The notes: generated by a model not told the origin, from the sequence alone. A stretch of DNA of 46,725 nt from Deltaproteobacteria bacterium (GCA_002691205.1 NZHD01000095.1:1-46725), one strand, 5' to 3'; shown: positions 17,227 to 26,298, numbered from the stretch's first letter. Numbers and translations: made by a program.

Positions 17227-17400
17227 TGGAGACGGCTTCAACGAGCGAAACTCTATTCCGCATTTCTTTCGATTTATGCGAGCGTGATCTCGGGCTGGCT
17301 CGATCAGGCTGATCTTGAACGCTCTCTTGATTCTCATTATATTCCCATCCTTCGTGCGGCCTACGTCATCAGCCAATCCAGAACCCGAACCTCTATGAAG

Positions 17401-17406
17401 AAGGAG
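17401..17406 (+). promoter_or_regulatory. Ribosome binding site of the amidohydrolase gene
   Basis: AAGGAG with a 6-nt spacer to the ATG at 17413; it decides between this ATG and upstream in-frame starts. Confidence 0.75.
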
Positions 17407-17412
17407 CTACCC

Positions 17413-19173
17413 ATGCTTGATCACCTCATCAAAGACGCTCGAATCGTCGATGGCACAGGCGCTCCCGCTGAAAACGGCGACCTTGGAATTCGCGATGGCC
17501 AAATCGTCGAACGTGGGCAAATTCGGGAAGACGCTAAAGAAGTGATCCATGCAAACGGCGCTCTCGCCACACCAGGCTGGGTGGATATTCACACCCATTA
17601 CGATGGACAAGTCACCTGGGACGACCAGGTTGACCCGTCCGCCTCCCATGGCGTGACCACCGTCGTCATGGGGAACTGCGGAGTGGGGTTTGCTCCGGTG
17701 CCTCCGGGAGGAGAGCGAGAACTGATCGAATTGATGGAAGGCGTCGAAGATATTCCCGGCACTGCCCTCTATGAGGGCATGCCTTGGGGAGCCTGGGAAA
17801 CCTTCCCTCAATACCTCGACTTCCTGGCCAGCCGAGAATACGCGCTGGACGTCGGTGCTCAGCTCGCTCACGGATCTCTGCGCAACTATGTCATGGGCCA
17901 ACGCGGCCGAGACAATGAAACAGCCACCTCTGAAGATTTACAAAGAATGTCAGACCTTGTCGAGGAAGCGATGCGAGCCGGAGCGCTCGGATTTACCTCC
18001 AGCCGCACGACCGGTCACCGCTCCATCGCGGGCGACCCCGTTCCGGGAACCTACGCGGAAGAAAGTGAGTTAATGGCCCTGGCCAAAGCCATGGATCGAG
18101 CCGGGTCGGGGGTCTTCGAACTCATCCCCGCCAGCACTATTGGAAAACTTGAAGCCATCGGCGGCGAACGCTTTTCACTCACCGAGGAATTCGATCTCAT
18201 CAAACGAATCGGGCGAGCCTGCAGCCGACCGCTCACGTTCACGACCGTCCAAGTGCCTGACAATCCAACGGAGTGGGAACGTATTCTGGCCAGTTCCGCC
18301 GAAGAGAATGCCAATGGGTCAAACCTTAGGCCGCAAGTGGCGGCTCGACCCATCGGCTTCGTGACCAGTCTCGACACGTATCACATGTTTCAGCGGCGAG
18401 AGACCTACATGAAAATCGCCCATCTTCCCTTAGCAGAACGGGCTCGCGAAATGCACAAGCCCGAAATCAAAGCTGCGATCCTAGGTGACGCGGACGTACC
18501 CGTTGAGAATGCGGGCGCCATGGCGAACATTCATAACTTGATGCGAGAGACCGCCGCATTCGTAATTCCCATTGGCGACCCCGTCGATTACGAACCTGAG
18601 CTCAGCCAGGTTCTCGGCGCCACGGCGATCGCCGAAAAGCGAGATGTCGCGGATGTCATGTACGACTTTCTGATCTCGGAAAACGGTGAAGCCTACGCGA
18701 TCTTGATGGGGGCCAACTACCTGGCCGGGAACCATGACGTCATTCACACCATGCTGTCCGACCCCCATACGGTGACCGGACTCTCGGACGCGGGGGCTCA
18801 TGTCAATCTCATTTTTGATGCTGTCGCACCCACCTATCAGCTGATTCATTGGGCCCGCGACCGAAAGCGTGGACCTAAGCTGCCCATCGAACACATCGTC
18901 CATAAGCAAACCAACAACAATGCACAGCTTTATGGGATGCACGATCGGGGGAGTCTTGAAGTTGGAAAACGTGCTGACCTTAACCTCATTGACTTCGACA
19001 ATTTAAGTCTCGGTGCTCTTAAAGCCCACCGTGACCTGCCCGCCGGTGGAAGCCGTATTCTACAAAGCGCCAGCGGTTACATCGCGACCTTCGTAAACGG
19101 AGTTCAAACACGCGCAAATGATGCGGATACAGGCCGGAGACCCGGGCGACTTGTCCGTCCAAACGGGGCCTAG
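17413..19173 (+). CDS. N-acyl-D-amino-acid deacylase family amidohydrolase
   Basis: This 586-residue metal-dependent hydrolase belongs to the amidohydrolase-3/D-aminoacylase group. Known relatives remove acyl groups from N-acyl-D-amino acids, and others act on cyclic amides. The metal-binding HTH is at 60-62 inside DIHTHYDGQVTWD. NCGVGFAP follows the first strands, and the late metal/substrate Asp lies in TGLSDAGAH. The end has the beta-sandwich return GSLEVGKRADLNLIDFD. No signal peptide is present, so it is cytoplasmic. It stands alone, with the convergent RND pump gene 44 bp after its stop. The exact substrate cannot be read; a broad amidohydrolase role in catabolism of modified amino acids is the best inference. 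Confidence 0.87.
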   Translation: MLDHLIKDARIVDGTGAPAENGDLGIRDGQIVERGQIREDAKEVIHANGALATPGWVDIHTHYDGQVTWDDQVDPSASHGVTTVVMGNCGVGFAPVPPGGERELIELMEGVEDIPGTALYEGMPWGAWETFPQYLDFLASREYALDVGAQLAHGSLRNYVMGQRGRDNETATSEDLQRMSDLVEEAMRAGALGFTSSRTTGHRSIAGDPVPGTYAEESELMALAKAMDRAGSGVFELIPASTIGKLEAIGGERFSLTEEFDLIKRIGRACSRPLTFTTVQVPDNPTEWERILASSAEENANGSNLRPQVAARPIGFVTSLDTYHMFQRRETYMKIAHLPLAERAREMHKPEIKAAILGDADVPVENAGAMANIHNLMRETAAFVIPIGDPVDYEPELSQVLGATAIAEKRDVADVMYDFLISENGEAYAILMGANYLAGNHDVIHTMLSDPHTVTGLSDAGAHVNLIFDAVAPTYQLIHWARDRKRGPKLPIEHIVHKQTNNNAQLYGMHDRGSLEVGKRADLNLIDFDNLSLGALKAHRDLPAGGSRILQSASGYIATFVNGVQTRANDADTGRRPGRLVRPNGA

Positions 19174-19217
19174 CTCGCAAAAAGTCCAGGGATGAGCTGA
19201 CTGATTTTCCTCTCTCT

Positions 19218-22200
19218 TCAATCGGTGCCGGATCGAGTCGGACTAAAATTCGGATCGAGAGGATGACTTTGACTCGACGCCGAGTTCTCGTCGTCTCCAC
19301 TTCGCTTGCTCACCCTTTCCGAAAAAAACTTTTTCAAGTCTTCCATGATTAAATAGCCACTCGGAACGATGAGAAGCGAGATGACGGTCGCGAAAACAAC
19401 CCCGAACGCCAATGAGACGCCCATGGGAACAAGGAACCGAGCCCCCATATTGTCTTCCAGCATGAGTGGCGTCAAACCCACAAAAGTCGTGAGCGCTGTG
19501 AGCACAATCGGTCGAAAACGCTTCACGCCCGCCTGACGTACCGCATCTCCCATGGACCGCCCCTCACCCCTCATGCGGTTTACGGCATGGACGAGCACCA
19601 GACTTGAATTGACCACGACGCCCGAAAGCGCGACCACACCAAAAATCGACATAAAGCTCCAGTCGAGCCCCAGCAGCAGGTGTCCACCGATTGCACCTAC
19701 AAGACCGAATGGGATCACGGACATAATGATGAGAGGCTGCGTATAGCTTCTGAGCGGAATCGCCAAAAGGCTGTAAATCAAAATCAAGGCCATTGTTCCG
19801 TAACGCCTTAACGAAGCGAAGGTCTCATCCTGTTCGGCCCGCTCTCCCTGATAGGAGTAAGCGACGCTAGGGAAAGATTTGAGAAGAGCGGGTAACTCTT
19901 GAGAAAGACTCTCCAGGATCTGACCGGCATTTCCTTCAGACTCGTCCACATCGGCTGTCACGTTGACGGTCCTCTGCCGATCGATCCGCTTAATGGTGGA
20001 ATAACCTTGATCCATCCGGGCTCGCGCCACGGCATAAAAGGGCACCTCATCGCCTGCAGGGGTTCGAATCCGAAGGTTCTCAAGATCCGACAGAGAGGTT
20101 CGTTTGTCTTCGGGATATCGAACCATCACGCGAATATCATCTCGATCTCGCTGGATGCGTTGCGCTTCTTCTCCATAAAACGCCTGCCGTACCTGCTTCG
20201 CAAGGTCGGCTAAGGTGAGGCCGAGAGATTCTGCGCCGGGCAGGATATCTAACTGAATCTCAGTCTTGCCTCCCTGAAATGAGTCGGCAATGTCATAAAT
20301 TCCGTTGTATTCCGAGAGCTTTAACTTCAGTACATCAGCGGCTTGCTCCAACTCATCGACGTTGGCAGACGTCAACTGCACGTCCACCGGAGAACCGAAA
20401 TTAAAGTAATCATAAACAAAAGACACTTCCTCGGCGCCCACGATCGGGGGCGAAGACTCTCGCCAACGCGAAACGAAATCTCGAGGCGAAACAAGACGAA
20501 CATCGCCGCCCACAAGCTCAATGCTAACCTCGCCCTGATGGCTTGAATTGGCTGCACTCACCGCACTCGGAGGGCCGCCCCGATCAAGACCTGCTCGCCC
20601 CCCCGACACATCCATAATGTGCTTGATCACCAAGCCATCGCCCCCTAATTCGAGATCCAATTCGGCCGCCGCGGCTTCGGCTGAATCACGAATTTGCGCG
20701 ACAGCCAGAGCCGTCTGTTCCACGGGTGTGCCCGGAGCCATACTAATCACCGCGGAAACGTAGTCGCTCTCGACCTTAGGGAAAAACGTCCACTTCATAG
20801 TGCCGTAAAAGGCGGCCGACAACGTAATAATGAGTAAGCCGATGGCCAGAGTAACAGTGACGTACCGCCACTCCAACGCTCGCTCCAGAAGCTTTCGATA
20901 CTGGCCATTCGCCAGCCGGGTCAGACTCGAAGCCAGAAAATTTTGCCCCCGCTTCCACGTAGTCTGTATTCGACCCTTGGGCTTCGTTTCACTTTTCCGG
21001 GCCCCCGCATGGTGAGCCAGATGAGAGGGGAGAATCAATTGCGACTCGATGAGAGAACAAAAGAGGCAAACCACGACCACGATGCCAATGAAACCAAACA
21101 TCCGACCCATCCCACCCGGCCCCATTAACATAGGTAGAAAGGCAGCCACCGTCGTCAAAACACCAAAGATCACGGGGATCGATACTTCTTGAGTCCCAGC
21201 AATCGCCGAGTGCAGGGGGTCTTCAGCTTTTTCCTGGTGAGTGTGAATGCTCTCTCCCACGACAATGGCATCATCCACCAAGAGACCCAGAACAAGAATG
21301 AATGCAAACAGAGTCAAGACATCAATCGAAAGGTTAAGAGCCGGAAACAAAGCCAGTGCACCCATGAGGGATACCGGCACGCCGATCGCTACCCAAAGGG
21401 CTAGCCGCAATCGGAGAAAGGCCGTCAGTACAATGAACACCAGAACAAAGCCGGTCACACCATTGCTAATCAACACATTCAGACGATCTCTCAGATACGT
21501 TGAGTCATCTCGCCAAACCGTGAGTTTGAGTCCCTCAGGAAGTTGAGCCTTAAAATTTTCAACATACTCGTGTCCTCGACGTGCAAGGTCTAGGAGCTTC
21601 TGGTCTCCTACGCGGAAGACACGGACCATCACGGAAGGTTCGCCATTAAAAGAAGCAAATCGATCGTTCTCTTCAAAGCCATCAACCACTTTCGCGACAT
21701 CGGACAACATGAGTCGGGTGCCGTCTTGACGGGTCAAAACGACAATCTCAGAAAAATCCTGCTCTGTATACGCCTGCCCCTTTGCACGCAGAAGGATCTC
21801 ACCTCCGTCAGTCTTGATCACTCCTCCAGGCAGATCGAGAGAAGACCGACGCACAGCTTGAGCCACCTGGTCAAACGTCAGCCCATACCGGCGCAACGAA
21901 GATTCCGACACCTCGATCGAAATTTCGTAAGCCCGAATATTCGTCAAATCGACCATTGTGAAACCCGGCTCAGAGATCAGCCCATCCCGAACACGCTCTC
22001 CCCAATATCGGAGCACTCGCTCCTCGCCGTCTCCTGAAAGAACCACTTGAAGCACATTGTGCTGAAAATCGAGATGGCTCACGATGGGCTTTTCCGTTTC
22101 TTCTGGAAAAGTTGAGATTGAGTCAACGGCGTTCTTAATCTCAGAAAGAGAGCGCTCTAACGGCTGGTCTGAAAGCAATTCAACGGTCACAGCACACGCC

Positions 22201-22463
22201 CCCTCTGCAGAGGAGGATGTCATTTTCTCGATTCCGGAGACGCCATTAAGCTGCTCTTCAATTCGAATACAAACCGCTTCTTCGACCTCTGACGGAGAGG
22301 CTCCTAAATAGGGAACCGAAACAACAATGATTTGAGTTTCGAGTTCGGGGAAGAGCTGCTGCTGAATGGTAGGAATTGAGAAGAGGCCTCCCACCAGCAT
22401 CACGATCATCAAAAGATTTGAAGCCACGGGATTGCTCGCAAACCAACGAATAGGTCCATTCAT
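19218..22463 (-). CDS. RND efflux pump inner-membrane permease (AcrB/HAE1-like)
   Basis: This 1081-residue protein has the full RND permease length and layout: an N-terminal TM helix (RWFASNPVASNLLM), a periplasmic porter loop, six TM helices, a second porter loop and five more TM helices. TM4 carries the proton-relay pair in GLLVDDAIVVGE. The N-terminal FPELETQIIVVSVPYLGASP motif is typical of hydrophobe/amphiphile exporters. The C-terminal tail (SGDDENSASSQ region) is polar and unstructured. The ATG overlaps the adaptor gene stop by 4 bp (ATGA), so translation is coupled. It works with the adaptor upstream and a TolC-like channel that is not encoded here. Substrate unknown. Confidence 0.93.
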   Translation of the reverse strand: MNGPIRWFASNPVASNLLMIVMLVGGLFSIPTIQQQLFPELETQIIVVSVPYLGASPSEVEEAVCIRIEEQLNGVSGIEKMTSSSAEGACAVTVELLSDQPLERSLSEIKNAVDSISTFPEETEKPIVSHLDFQHNVLQVVLSGDGEERVLRYWGERVRDGLISEPGFTMVDLTNIRAYEISIEVSESSLRRYGLTFDQVAQAVRRSSLDLPGGVIKTDGGEILLRAKGQAYTEQDFSEIVVLTRQDGTRLMLSDVAKVVDGFEENDRFASFNGEPSVMVRVFRVGDQKLLDLARRGHEYVENFKAQLPEGLKLTVWRDDSTYLRDRLNVLISNGVTGFVLVFIVLTAFLRLRLALWVAIGVPVSLMGALALFPALNLSIDVLTLFAFILVLGLLVDDAIVVGESIHTHQEKAEDPLHSAIAGTQEVSIPVIFGVLTTVAAFLPMLMGPGGMGRMFGFIGIVVVVCLFCSLIESQLILPSHLAHHAGARKSETKPKGRIQTTWKRGQNFLASSLTRLANGQYRKLLERALEWRYVTVTLAIGLLIITLSAAFYGTMKWTFFPKVESDYVSAVISMAPGTPVEQTALAVAQIRDSAEAAAAELDLELGGDGLVIKHIMDVSGGRAGLDRGGPPSAVSAANSSHQGEVSIELVGGDVRLVSPRDFVSRWRESSPPIVGAEEVSFVYDYFNFGSPVDVQLTSANVDELEQAADVLKLKLSEYNGIYDIADSFQGGKTEIQLDILPGAESLGLTLADLAKQVRQAFYGEEAQRIQRDRDDIRVMVRYPEDKRTSLSDLENLRIRTPAGDEVPFYAVARARMDQGYSTIKRIDRQRTVNVTADVDESEGNAGQILESLSQELPALLKSFPSVAYSYQGERAEQDETFASLRRYGTMALILIYSLLAIPLRSYTQPLIIMSVIPFGLVGAIGGHLLLGLDWSFMSIFGVVALSGVVVNSSLVLVHAVNRMRGEGRSMGDAVRQAGVKRFRPIVLTALTTFVGLTPLMLEDNMGARFLVPMGVSLAFGVVFATVISLLIVPSGYLIMEDLKKFFSERVSKRSGDDENSASSQSHPLDPNFSPTRSGTD

Positions 22464-23683
22464 GGAAGCACCTCAGCGACGCTCGAAATCCCATCCACAG
22501 GAATCACTTGCATCCCCTCCACAGCCCACGGCATAGGGGTCACAGAAATCCGATCACCCGGACGTAATCCACCTTTGACGACAATTTGATCTCGCTCGGC
22601 TCGAGCAATTTCAATTCCTTGAAGGTGAACTCGATTTTCATCATCGAGCAGAAAAACCCGATTCCCCTGCTGCAATGCGTTTCGTGGCAGGACAATGGCT
22701 TCGGACAATTGAGTCCCTTCAATCACAGCATCTACAAAAAGGCCTACAGCGAGAGGCGGGCTTTCCCTTTTTTCTTCAAGCCCATAAGGGTCTTCCACCC
22801 GAACAACCGCGGTAACCATTCGCGTTTTGGGATCAATCTCGCCCTCCGTACGAACCAGCTCGCCCCACCACTCCTGTTCAGTGCCCGCAAAATCAGCGCG
22901 AAGGCGAACACGCGGCCTCACAACCGGAGCCTCCTCACCCTCTTCAAGAGCTTGAGTGCTTTCAGCGGACCCAAGGGCTTCCCGATACCCCAAAGGCAGC
23001 GTCATAAAGCCAAGTTCACGATCAGGAATAGGCAGCCGCACTTCCGCATAATCCACCGCATATAAATCAGCCACAGATTCACCGCGCGAAACAAACTGTC
23101 CCGGGTCGACGTTCTCTTTTCGGATTCGCCCCGAGTAAGGGGCCCGAATTTCAGTGCGCTCTAATTCGCGCTTCGCCTGGCCCAATCGCGACCTTGCTTC
23201 TCTCAAAACCGCGTTCGCGACGCGAGCCGTATTTTCGGCATCATCGATCCGCGCTTGACTGGCTACGGACCGATTGGCCAGAGTCTGCTGCCTCTCAAGC
23301 TCTTTATTCGCGCGGGCGGACTCGCTCTCGGCACGTGCTAAAGCCGCCCGACTTGTTTCTAAAGCCGCTTCATAATCCACGGGATCGATGCGAAGAAGGG
23401 GATCTCCTGCTGAAAAAAAACCACCCGACACCAAATCAGGCGAAACCCATAGAACCTCTCCTGAGACTTGAGGTCGCAAGACGCCTTCCCTGCGAGGGAC
23501 CACTGTTCCTTGTGCGTCGATACGGAACTGAAAAGGCTGAGTCTCCACCGTTTGGATGCGTACCGAAGGTGGAGGAACAGCCACCTTCTCTTTCGTCGCT
23601 TCTGGGGCCATCCAGGCGATCACTCGGACGATTCCAAAAACCACGAGAAGAATTAGCAGTGGATATAAAACAACTCGCTTCAA
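22460..23683 (-). CDS. RND efflux periplasmic adaptor (membrane fusion protein)
   Basis: This 407-residue protein has an N-terminal membrane anchor or signal (VVLYPLLILLVVFGIVRVI). A first lipoyl half-motif (VEPR-like, GTVVPRREGVLRPQVSGEV) is followed by an alpha-helical coiled-coil hairpin (about 105-180, rich in A, E, R and Q). The second half-lipoyl motif is APYSGRI with DPGQFVSRGE, followed by beta-barrel and membrane-proximal domains. It bridges the permease to an outer-membrane channel. The start is TTG at 23683, overlapping the tetR stop (TTGA) with GGGAG upstream. This middle position between regulator and permease matches a self-contained efflux operon. Confidence 0.9.
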   Translation of the reverse strand: MKRVVLYPLLILLVVFGIVRVIAWMAPEATKEKVAVPPPSVRIQTVETQPFQFRIDAQGTVVPRREGVLRPQVSGEVLWVSPDLVSGGFFSAGDPLLRIDPVDYEAALETSRAALARAESESARANKELERQQTLANRSVASQARIDDAENTARVANAVLREARSRLGQAKRELERTEIRAPYSGRIRKENVDPGQFVSRGESVADLYAVDYAEVRLPIPDRELGFMTLPLGYREALGSAESTQALEEGEEAPVVRPRVRLRADFAGTEQEWWGELVRTEGEIDPKTRMVTAVVRVEDPYGLEEKRESPPLAVGLFVDAVIEGTQLSEAIVLPRNALQQGNRVFLLDDENRVHLQGIEIARAERDQIVVKGGLRPGDRISVTPMPWAVEGMQVIPVDGISSVAEVLP

Positions 23684-24387
23684 GAATTTTCTCCCAAGTC
23701 AGACGGACCGATAAACGGCCCGCCATTCACCGCACACACACCCGCCGCAACGAATCGCACCGTATTTTCAAGTCGAGAGCCGGCCCTCTTCTTTTCATCG
23801 GAGGCATTCAAATTCATCTCGAAAACATCAATGGCGGCGTGGATCGCAACACCCGTGCCCAATTGAAGTGCCTCTTCTAAGACACACGACGAAAATCCCG
23901 GCAAGGCCTCTTCTAACTCCGTAACGAAACGATGGTTGATCACCGTGAAGGCCTCCTTCCGAACTCTGGCGACGAACTCTGGCATATCTAAATAAAGTCT
24001 AATGGCGAGTCCAGCCGGGCTGACTCCTTGAAAGACCCACTCAGTCCGGCGCTCAAAAAAAGGCTGCAGGTAAGCCTCAAACACTTGCTCGATGCTGAGG
24101 GTCGCCTCGCCTGCTTCTTTCTTTGACTTCTGAAGAAGAGTCAAGCGACGATCGTTAAAGAGCTTCACACGCTGTTGGAGAGCCAATCGAAGAAGCTCTT
24201 CCTTGGTTCCAAAATGATAATTTGCCGCGGACAGACTCGTTTGAGCCTCCTGGGTAATCGCCCGCATCGAAGTGGCGTGAAAACCTTTCTCAGAGAAGAT
24301 CTTCACCGCCGCATCGAGCAAGCGCTGCTTGGTATCCAAACATCCGGACACCCCAAACTCGGACTCCTCCACCGGAGATAACGTCAT
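23680..24387 (-). CDS. TetR/AcrR family transcriptional regulator of the efflux operon
   Basis: This 235-residue protein has an N-terminal TetR DNA-binding helix-turn-helix: LLDAAVKIFSEKGFHATSMR, then ITQEAQTSLSAANYHFGTKE. The signature A-x-NYHFGTKEEL is typical of AcrR-type repressors. The rest is an all-helical ligand domain. It is the first gene of the operon and overlaps the adaptor start by 4 bp, so pump and repressor are made together. TetR proteins in this arrangement usually repress their own operon until a pump substrate binds. The perfect palindrome at 24481-24498 is the natural candidate operator. The ATG at 24387 has no strong ribosome site. Confidence 0.9.
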   Translation of the reverse strand: MTLSPVEESEFGVSGCLDTKQRLLDAAVKIFSEKGFHATSMRAITQEAQTSLSAANYHFGTKEELLRLALQQRVKLFNDRRLTLLQKSKKEAGEATLSIEQVFEAYLQPFFERRTEWVFQGVSPAGLAIRLYLDMPEFVARVRKEAFTVINHRFVTELEEALPGFSSCVLEEALQLGTGVAIHAAIDVFEMNLNASDEKKRAGSRLENTVRFVAAGVCAVNGGPFIGPSDLGENS

Positions 24388-24444
24388 GGAATAGATAACA
24401 CCTTGATTTAGTTAATAAAAACCTAGCCCTACCCGCAGACAAGA

Positions 24445-24467
24445 ACACTCTTGAGCGCAGAGAGTGT
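24445..24467. promoter_or_regulatory. Inverted repeat in the tetR leader
   Basis: ACACTCT and AGAGTGT, separated by 9 bp, form perfect 7-bp arms just downstream (minus sense) of the stronger palindrome. It may be a second regulatory site or a leader hairpin. Confidence 0.3.
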
Positions 24468-24480
24468 CCATACTCTGCAA

Positions 24481-24498
24481 TTCGAACAAGCGTTCGAA
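24481..24498. promoter_or_regulatory. Candidate TetR operator (perfect palindrome)
   Basis: TTCGAAC-AAGC-GTTCGAA has two perfect 7-bp arms around a 4-bp centre, 94 bp upstream of the tetR start. Size and symmetry fit a TetR-family dimer site. Confidence 0.55.
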
Positions 24499-24634
24499 AC
24501 AGATGTCCGACACTAGCCGACGCTCACCTTCATGCAAAGTCGAACCCTCTATACCGCGGTTGATTCGAAGTCATCCGCACCAAGTCATTTTGAAAAGGTG
24601 TGTATCCAAAATTCATGCTTAAAATTTCACGTCT

Positions 24635-24648
24635 GACACGCACGTGTC
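24635..24648. promoter_or_regulatory. Palindrome upstream of the Kelch gene
   Basis: GACACG-CA-CGTGTC is perfect over 6-bp arms, 124 bp before the Kelch start. Unknown binding protein. Confidence 0.25.
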
Positions 24649-24707
24649 TCAGAAAAAACTGAGGAATTCAACCTGATTCCGAAGAACTTCCTTCTCCCTG
24701 ATCATTG

Positions 24708-24727
24708 CGAGAGACATACTCCTCTCG
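24708..24727. promoter_or_regulatory. Inverted repeat close to the Kelch start
   Basis: CGAGAG and CTCTCG flank an 8-bp centre, 45 bp before the ATG. It could be a leader hairpin or an operator. Confidence 0.25.
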
Positions 24728-24771
24728 AGATTTAGTGATGCACGAAACGCAATGATTTAAAGAGGATCCCC

Positions 24772-26040
24772 ATGCTGAAGCTGAACAAAACGCTGCATTC
24801 AAAAAGCCTAAGGCTCGTCGCTCTATCCCTCGTAAGTCTCCTAATGATCTCGTTGAGTAGCCCCGCTTTAAGCTACTCCTTCGGACACTGGTTCCAGAAG
24901 ATTGTGCGACTTTATGAGAAAGCGACTGACATTGAGTCCTATGCTTGGACGCTCAAAAATCCAGATGCTGAATGGTCTCCCCGAGCCGGACTCCAAGTCG
25001 TTGAATTATCCGGTGACTTTTTCCTGATGGGTGGCCGCACTCCCCGCCCACCGAGCTTCCCCCCCATTCCAGGCGACAGCGAAATTTGGGGAGATGTCTG
25101 GAAAAGCACCGATCGAGGAGAGACCTGGGAAGAAATTCTAAAGACGGACGATGACAGCCACTGGCCAGCGCGCGCTTATTTCCAAACGCTTCGCAAAGGC
25201 AAATACATGTATGTCATAGGCGGTCAAAATTTTCGTGTAGAGCCTAATGAGTGTCCGCCATTTGTTCCCGACTGCCCTCCTTTCGTCTCGCAGTCAGATT
25301 TTTTCAATGACGTTTGGCGCAGCCGAGACGGTGTTCACTGGCAGCAACGAACAGCCGATGCCGGCTTTGCCCCTCGAGCTGGGCTGAGTGCAGTGGTTCA
25401 CCGACGAGCTCTCTATGTCATGGGGGGATCGGTGAACGATGATCAAGCCATTGTTGGGGGTCCTCCTCAACGCAAATATTTCAACGATGTCTGGAAATCC
25501 TATGACGGCCGACGCTGGATTAAGGTGACCGAAGAAGCCCCTTGGGCTCCCCGCGCTGGAGCCGTCGTTGTAAGCAAGGGGCAGTACCTGTACATGATTG
25601 GTGGGGAAGACGGCTTCACATGCGAGCCTCTGCCCTTCTGCACACCCCCTTATTTCAATGACGTTTGGCGTTCTCGCGACGGACGAAAATGGGAACAGAT
25701 GACACCCGCCGCAGAATGGGTGGCGCGTCCTGGCCATCAGTGCGTCGTCGTGGTGGACCAAATCGCCTGTTTCGGAGGGTTTGGTCTTCTGAACAACCCG
25801 ATGGATGTATGGGTCAGTCGAAATGGAGCCCATTGGGATCAAGTCAGCGACTCCCCGTGGAACGCAGTCAGTCCGACCCAGGTCAAATATGATTTCGACG
25901 CACTGGTCGTTCGCGATGGCATTCTGGGGCTGAAACCGAGTATTTACACTTTCGGAGGTGACCGAGAAACCTTCGACTTCACAGACCCCACCAACTACTT
26001 AAACGTCGACAATGACGTCTGGCGCTTCGCTCACCCTTAA
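24772..26040 (+). CDS. Exported Kelch-like six-bladed beta-propeller protein
   Basis: This 422-residue protein has an N-terminal signal peptide (hydrophobic at about 14-33). The rest is a Kelch-like repeat series. The motif NDVW-(R/K)-S-x-DG-x-x-W recurs at about 108, 179, 238, 296 and 344, with a last NDVWRF at 414, and each repeat has a G-G turn such as YVIGG, YVMGG or YMIGG. Six repeats fit one closed propeller. Two inter-blade loops carry close Cys pairs in proline-rich context (C161/C168 and C284/C290), which could form disulfides in the periplasm. No enzyme active site is seen, so ligand or protein binding is the likely role. An AGAGGA site precedes the ATG. The PEP-CTERM gene lies 258 bp downstream on the same strand. 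Confidence 0.85.
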   Translation: MLKLNKTLHSKSLRLVALSLVSLLMISLSSPALSYSFGHWFQKIVRLYEKATDIESYAWTLKNPDAEWSPRAGLQVVELSGDFFLMGGRTPRPPSFPPIPGDSEIWGDVWKSTDRGETWEEILKTDDDSHWPARAYFQTLRKGKYMYVIGGQNFRVEPNECPPFVPDCPPFVSQSDFFNDVWRSRDGVHWQQRTADAGFAPRAGLSAVVHRRALYVMGGSVNDDQAIVGGPPQRKYFNDVWKSYDGRRWIKVTEEAPWAPRAGAVVVSKGQYLYMIGGEDGFTCEPLPFCTPPYFNDVWRSRDGRKWEQMTPAAEWVARPGHQCVVVVDQIACFGGFGLLNNPMDVWVSRNGAHWDQVSDSPWNAVSPTQVKYDFDALVVRDGILGLKPSIYTFGGDRETFDFTDPTNYLNVDNDVWRFAHP

Positions 26041-26110
26041 CAGGCGGGCGAGCGATCCGCGGTGAATCGTTACACTTTTCCTCATGGAACCGGGTAGCCA
26101 GAGTGGCTTT

Positions 26111-26146
26111 TCCCAATGGGAATTGCATATCATTTCCCCGGGGAAT
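26111..26146. promoter_or_regulatory. Two tandem TTCCC/GGGAA palindromes
   Basis: TTCCCA-A-TGGGAA (26111-26123) and TTCCCCGGGGAA (26135-26146) have centres about 24 bp apart, upstream of the second PEP-CTERM gene. Similar half-sites repeated on one DNA face suggest a binding site pair. Confidence 0.35.
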
Positions 26147-26207
26147 CACTTATCCCCTCTGCGTGAGGAATCTTGTGGGTCTTCGACTTTTAATTTGAGT
26201 TAGTGCG

Positions 26208-26229
26208 TCTCTCGTAATAGGATGAGAGA
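26208..26229. promoter_or_regulatory. Inverted repeat in the leader of the second PEP-CTERM gene
   Basis: TCTCTC and GAGAGA flank a 10-bp centre, 69 bp before the ATG at 26299. Low complexity arms; hairpin or operator possible. Confidence 0.25.
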
Positions 26230-26298
26230 GTAGCTTGAGCGGTAGGCACCTATTGAATCTGTCCGGGTACGATATTGAACTGAGAGGGTAAGGTCGTC

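Larger units (their letters stand above)
17012..17412. other. Intergenic region between PEP-CTERM gene and amidohydrolase gene
   Basis: The main feature is the hairpin at 17165-17215. No further gene is supported. An in-frame upstream extension of the amidohydrolase from 17284 lacks a ribosome site and has no family counterpart. Confidence 0.5.
24388..24771. other. Divergent intergenic region between tetR operon and Kelch gene
   Basis: This 384-bp region without a gene holds four inverted repeats, described separately at 24445-24467, 24481-24498, 24635-24648 and 24708-24727. On the minus strand a weak pair TTGTCT/TTTATT with about 17-bp spacing lies near 24405-24440 as a possible promoter of tetR. 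Confidence 0.5.

Noticed and set aside
20060..20072. Second tRNA T-loop look-alike inside the RND permease gene
   Set aside because: It lies in coding sequence with no other tRNA parts.
26220..26298. Sigma-54 promoter ahead of the second PEP-CTERM gene
   Set aside because: A GGCAC element is present, but the distance to the next TTG is two bases short of the -24/-12 geometry.
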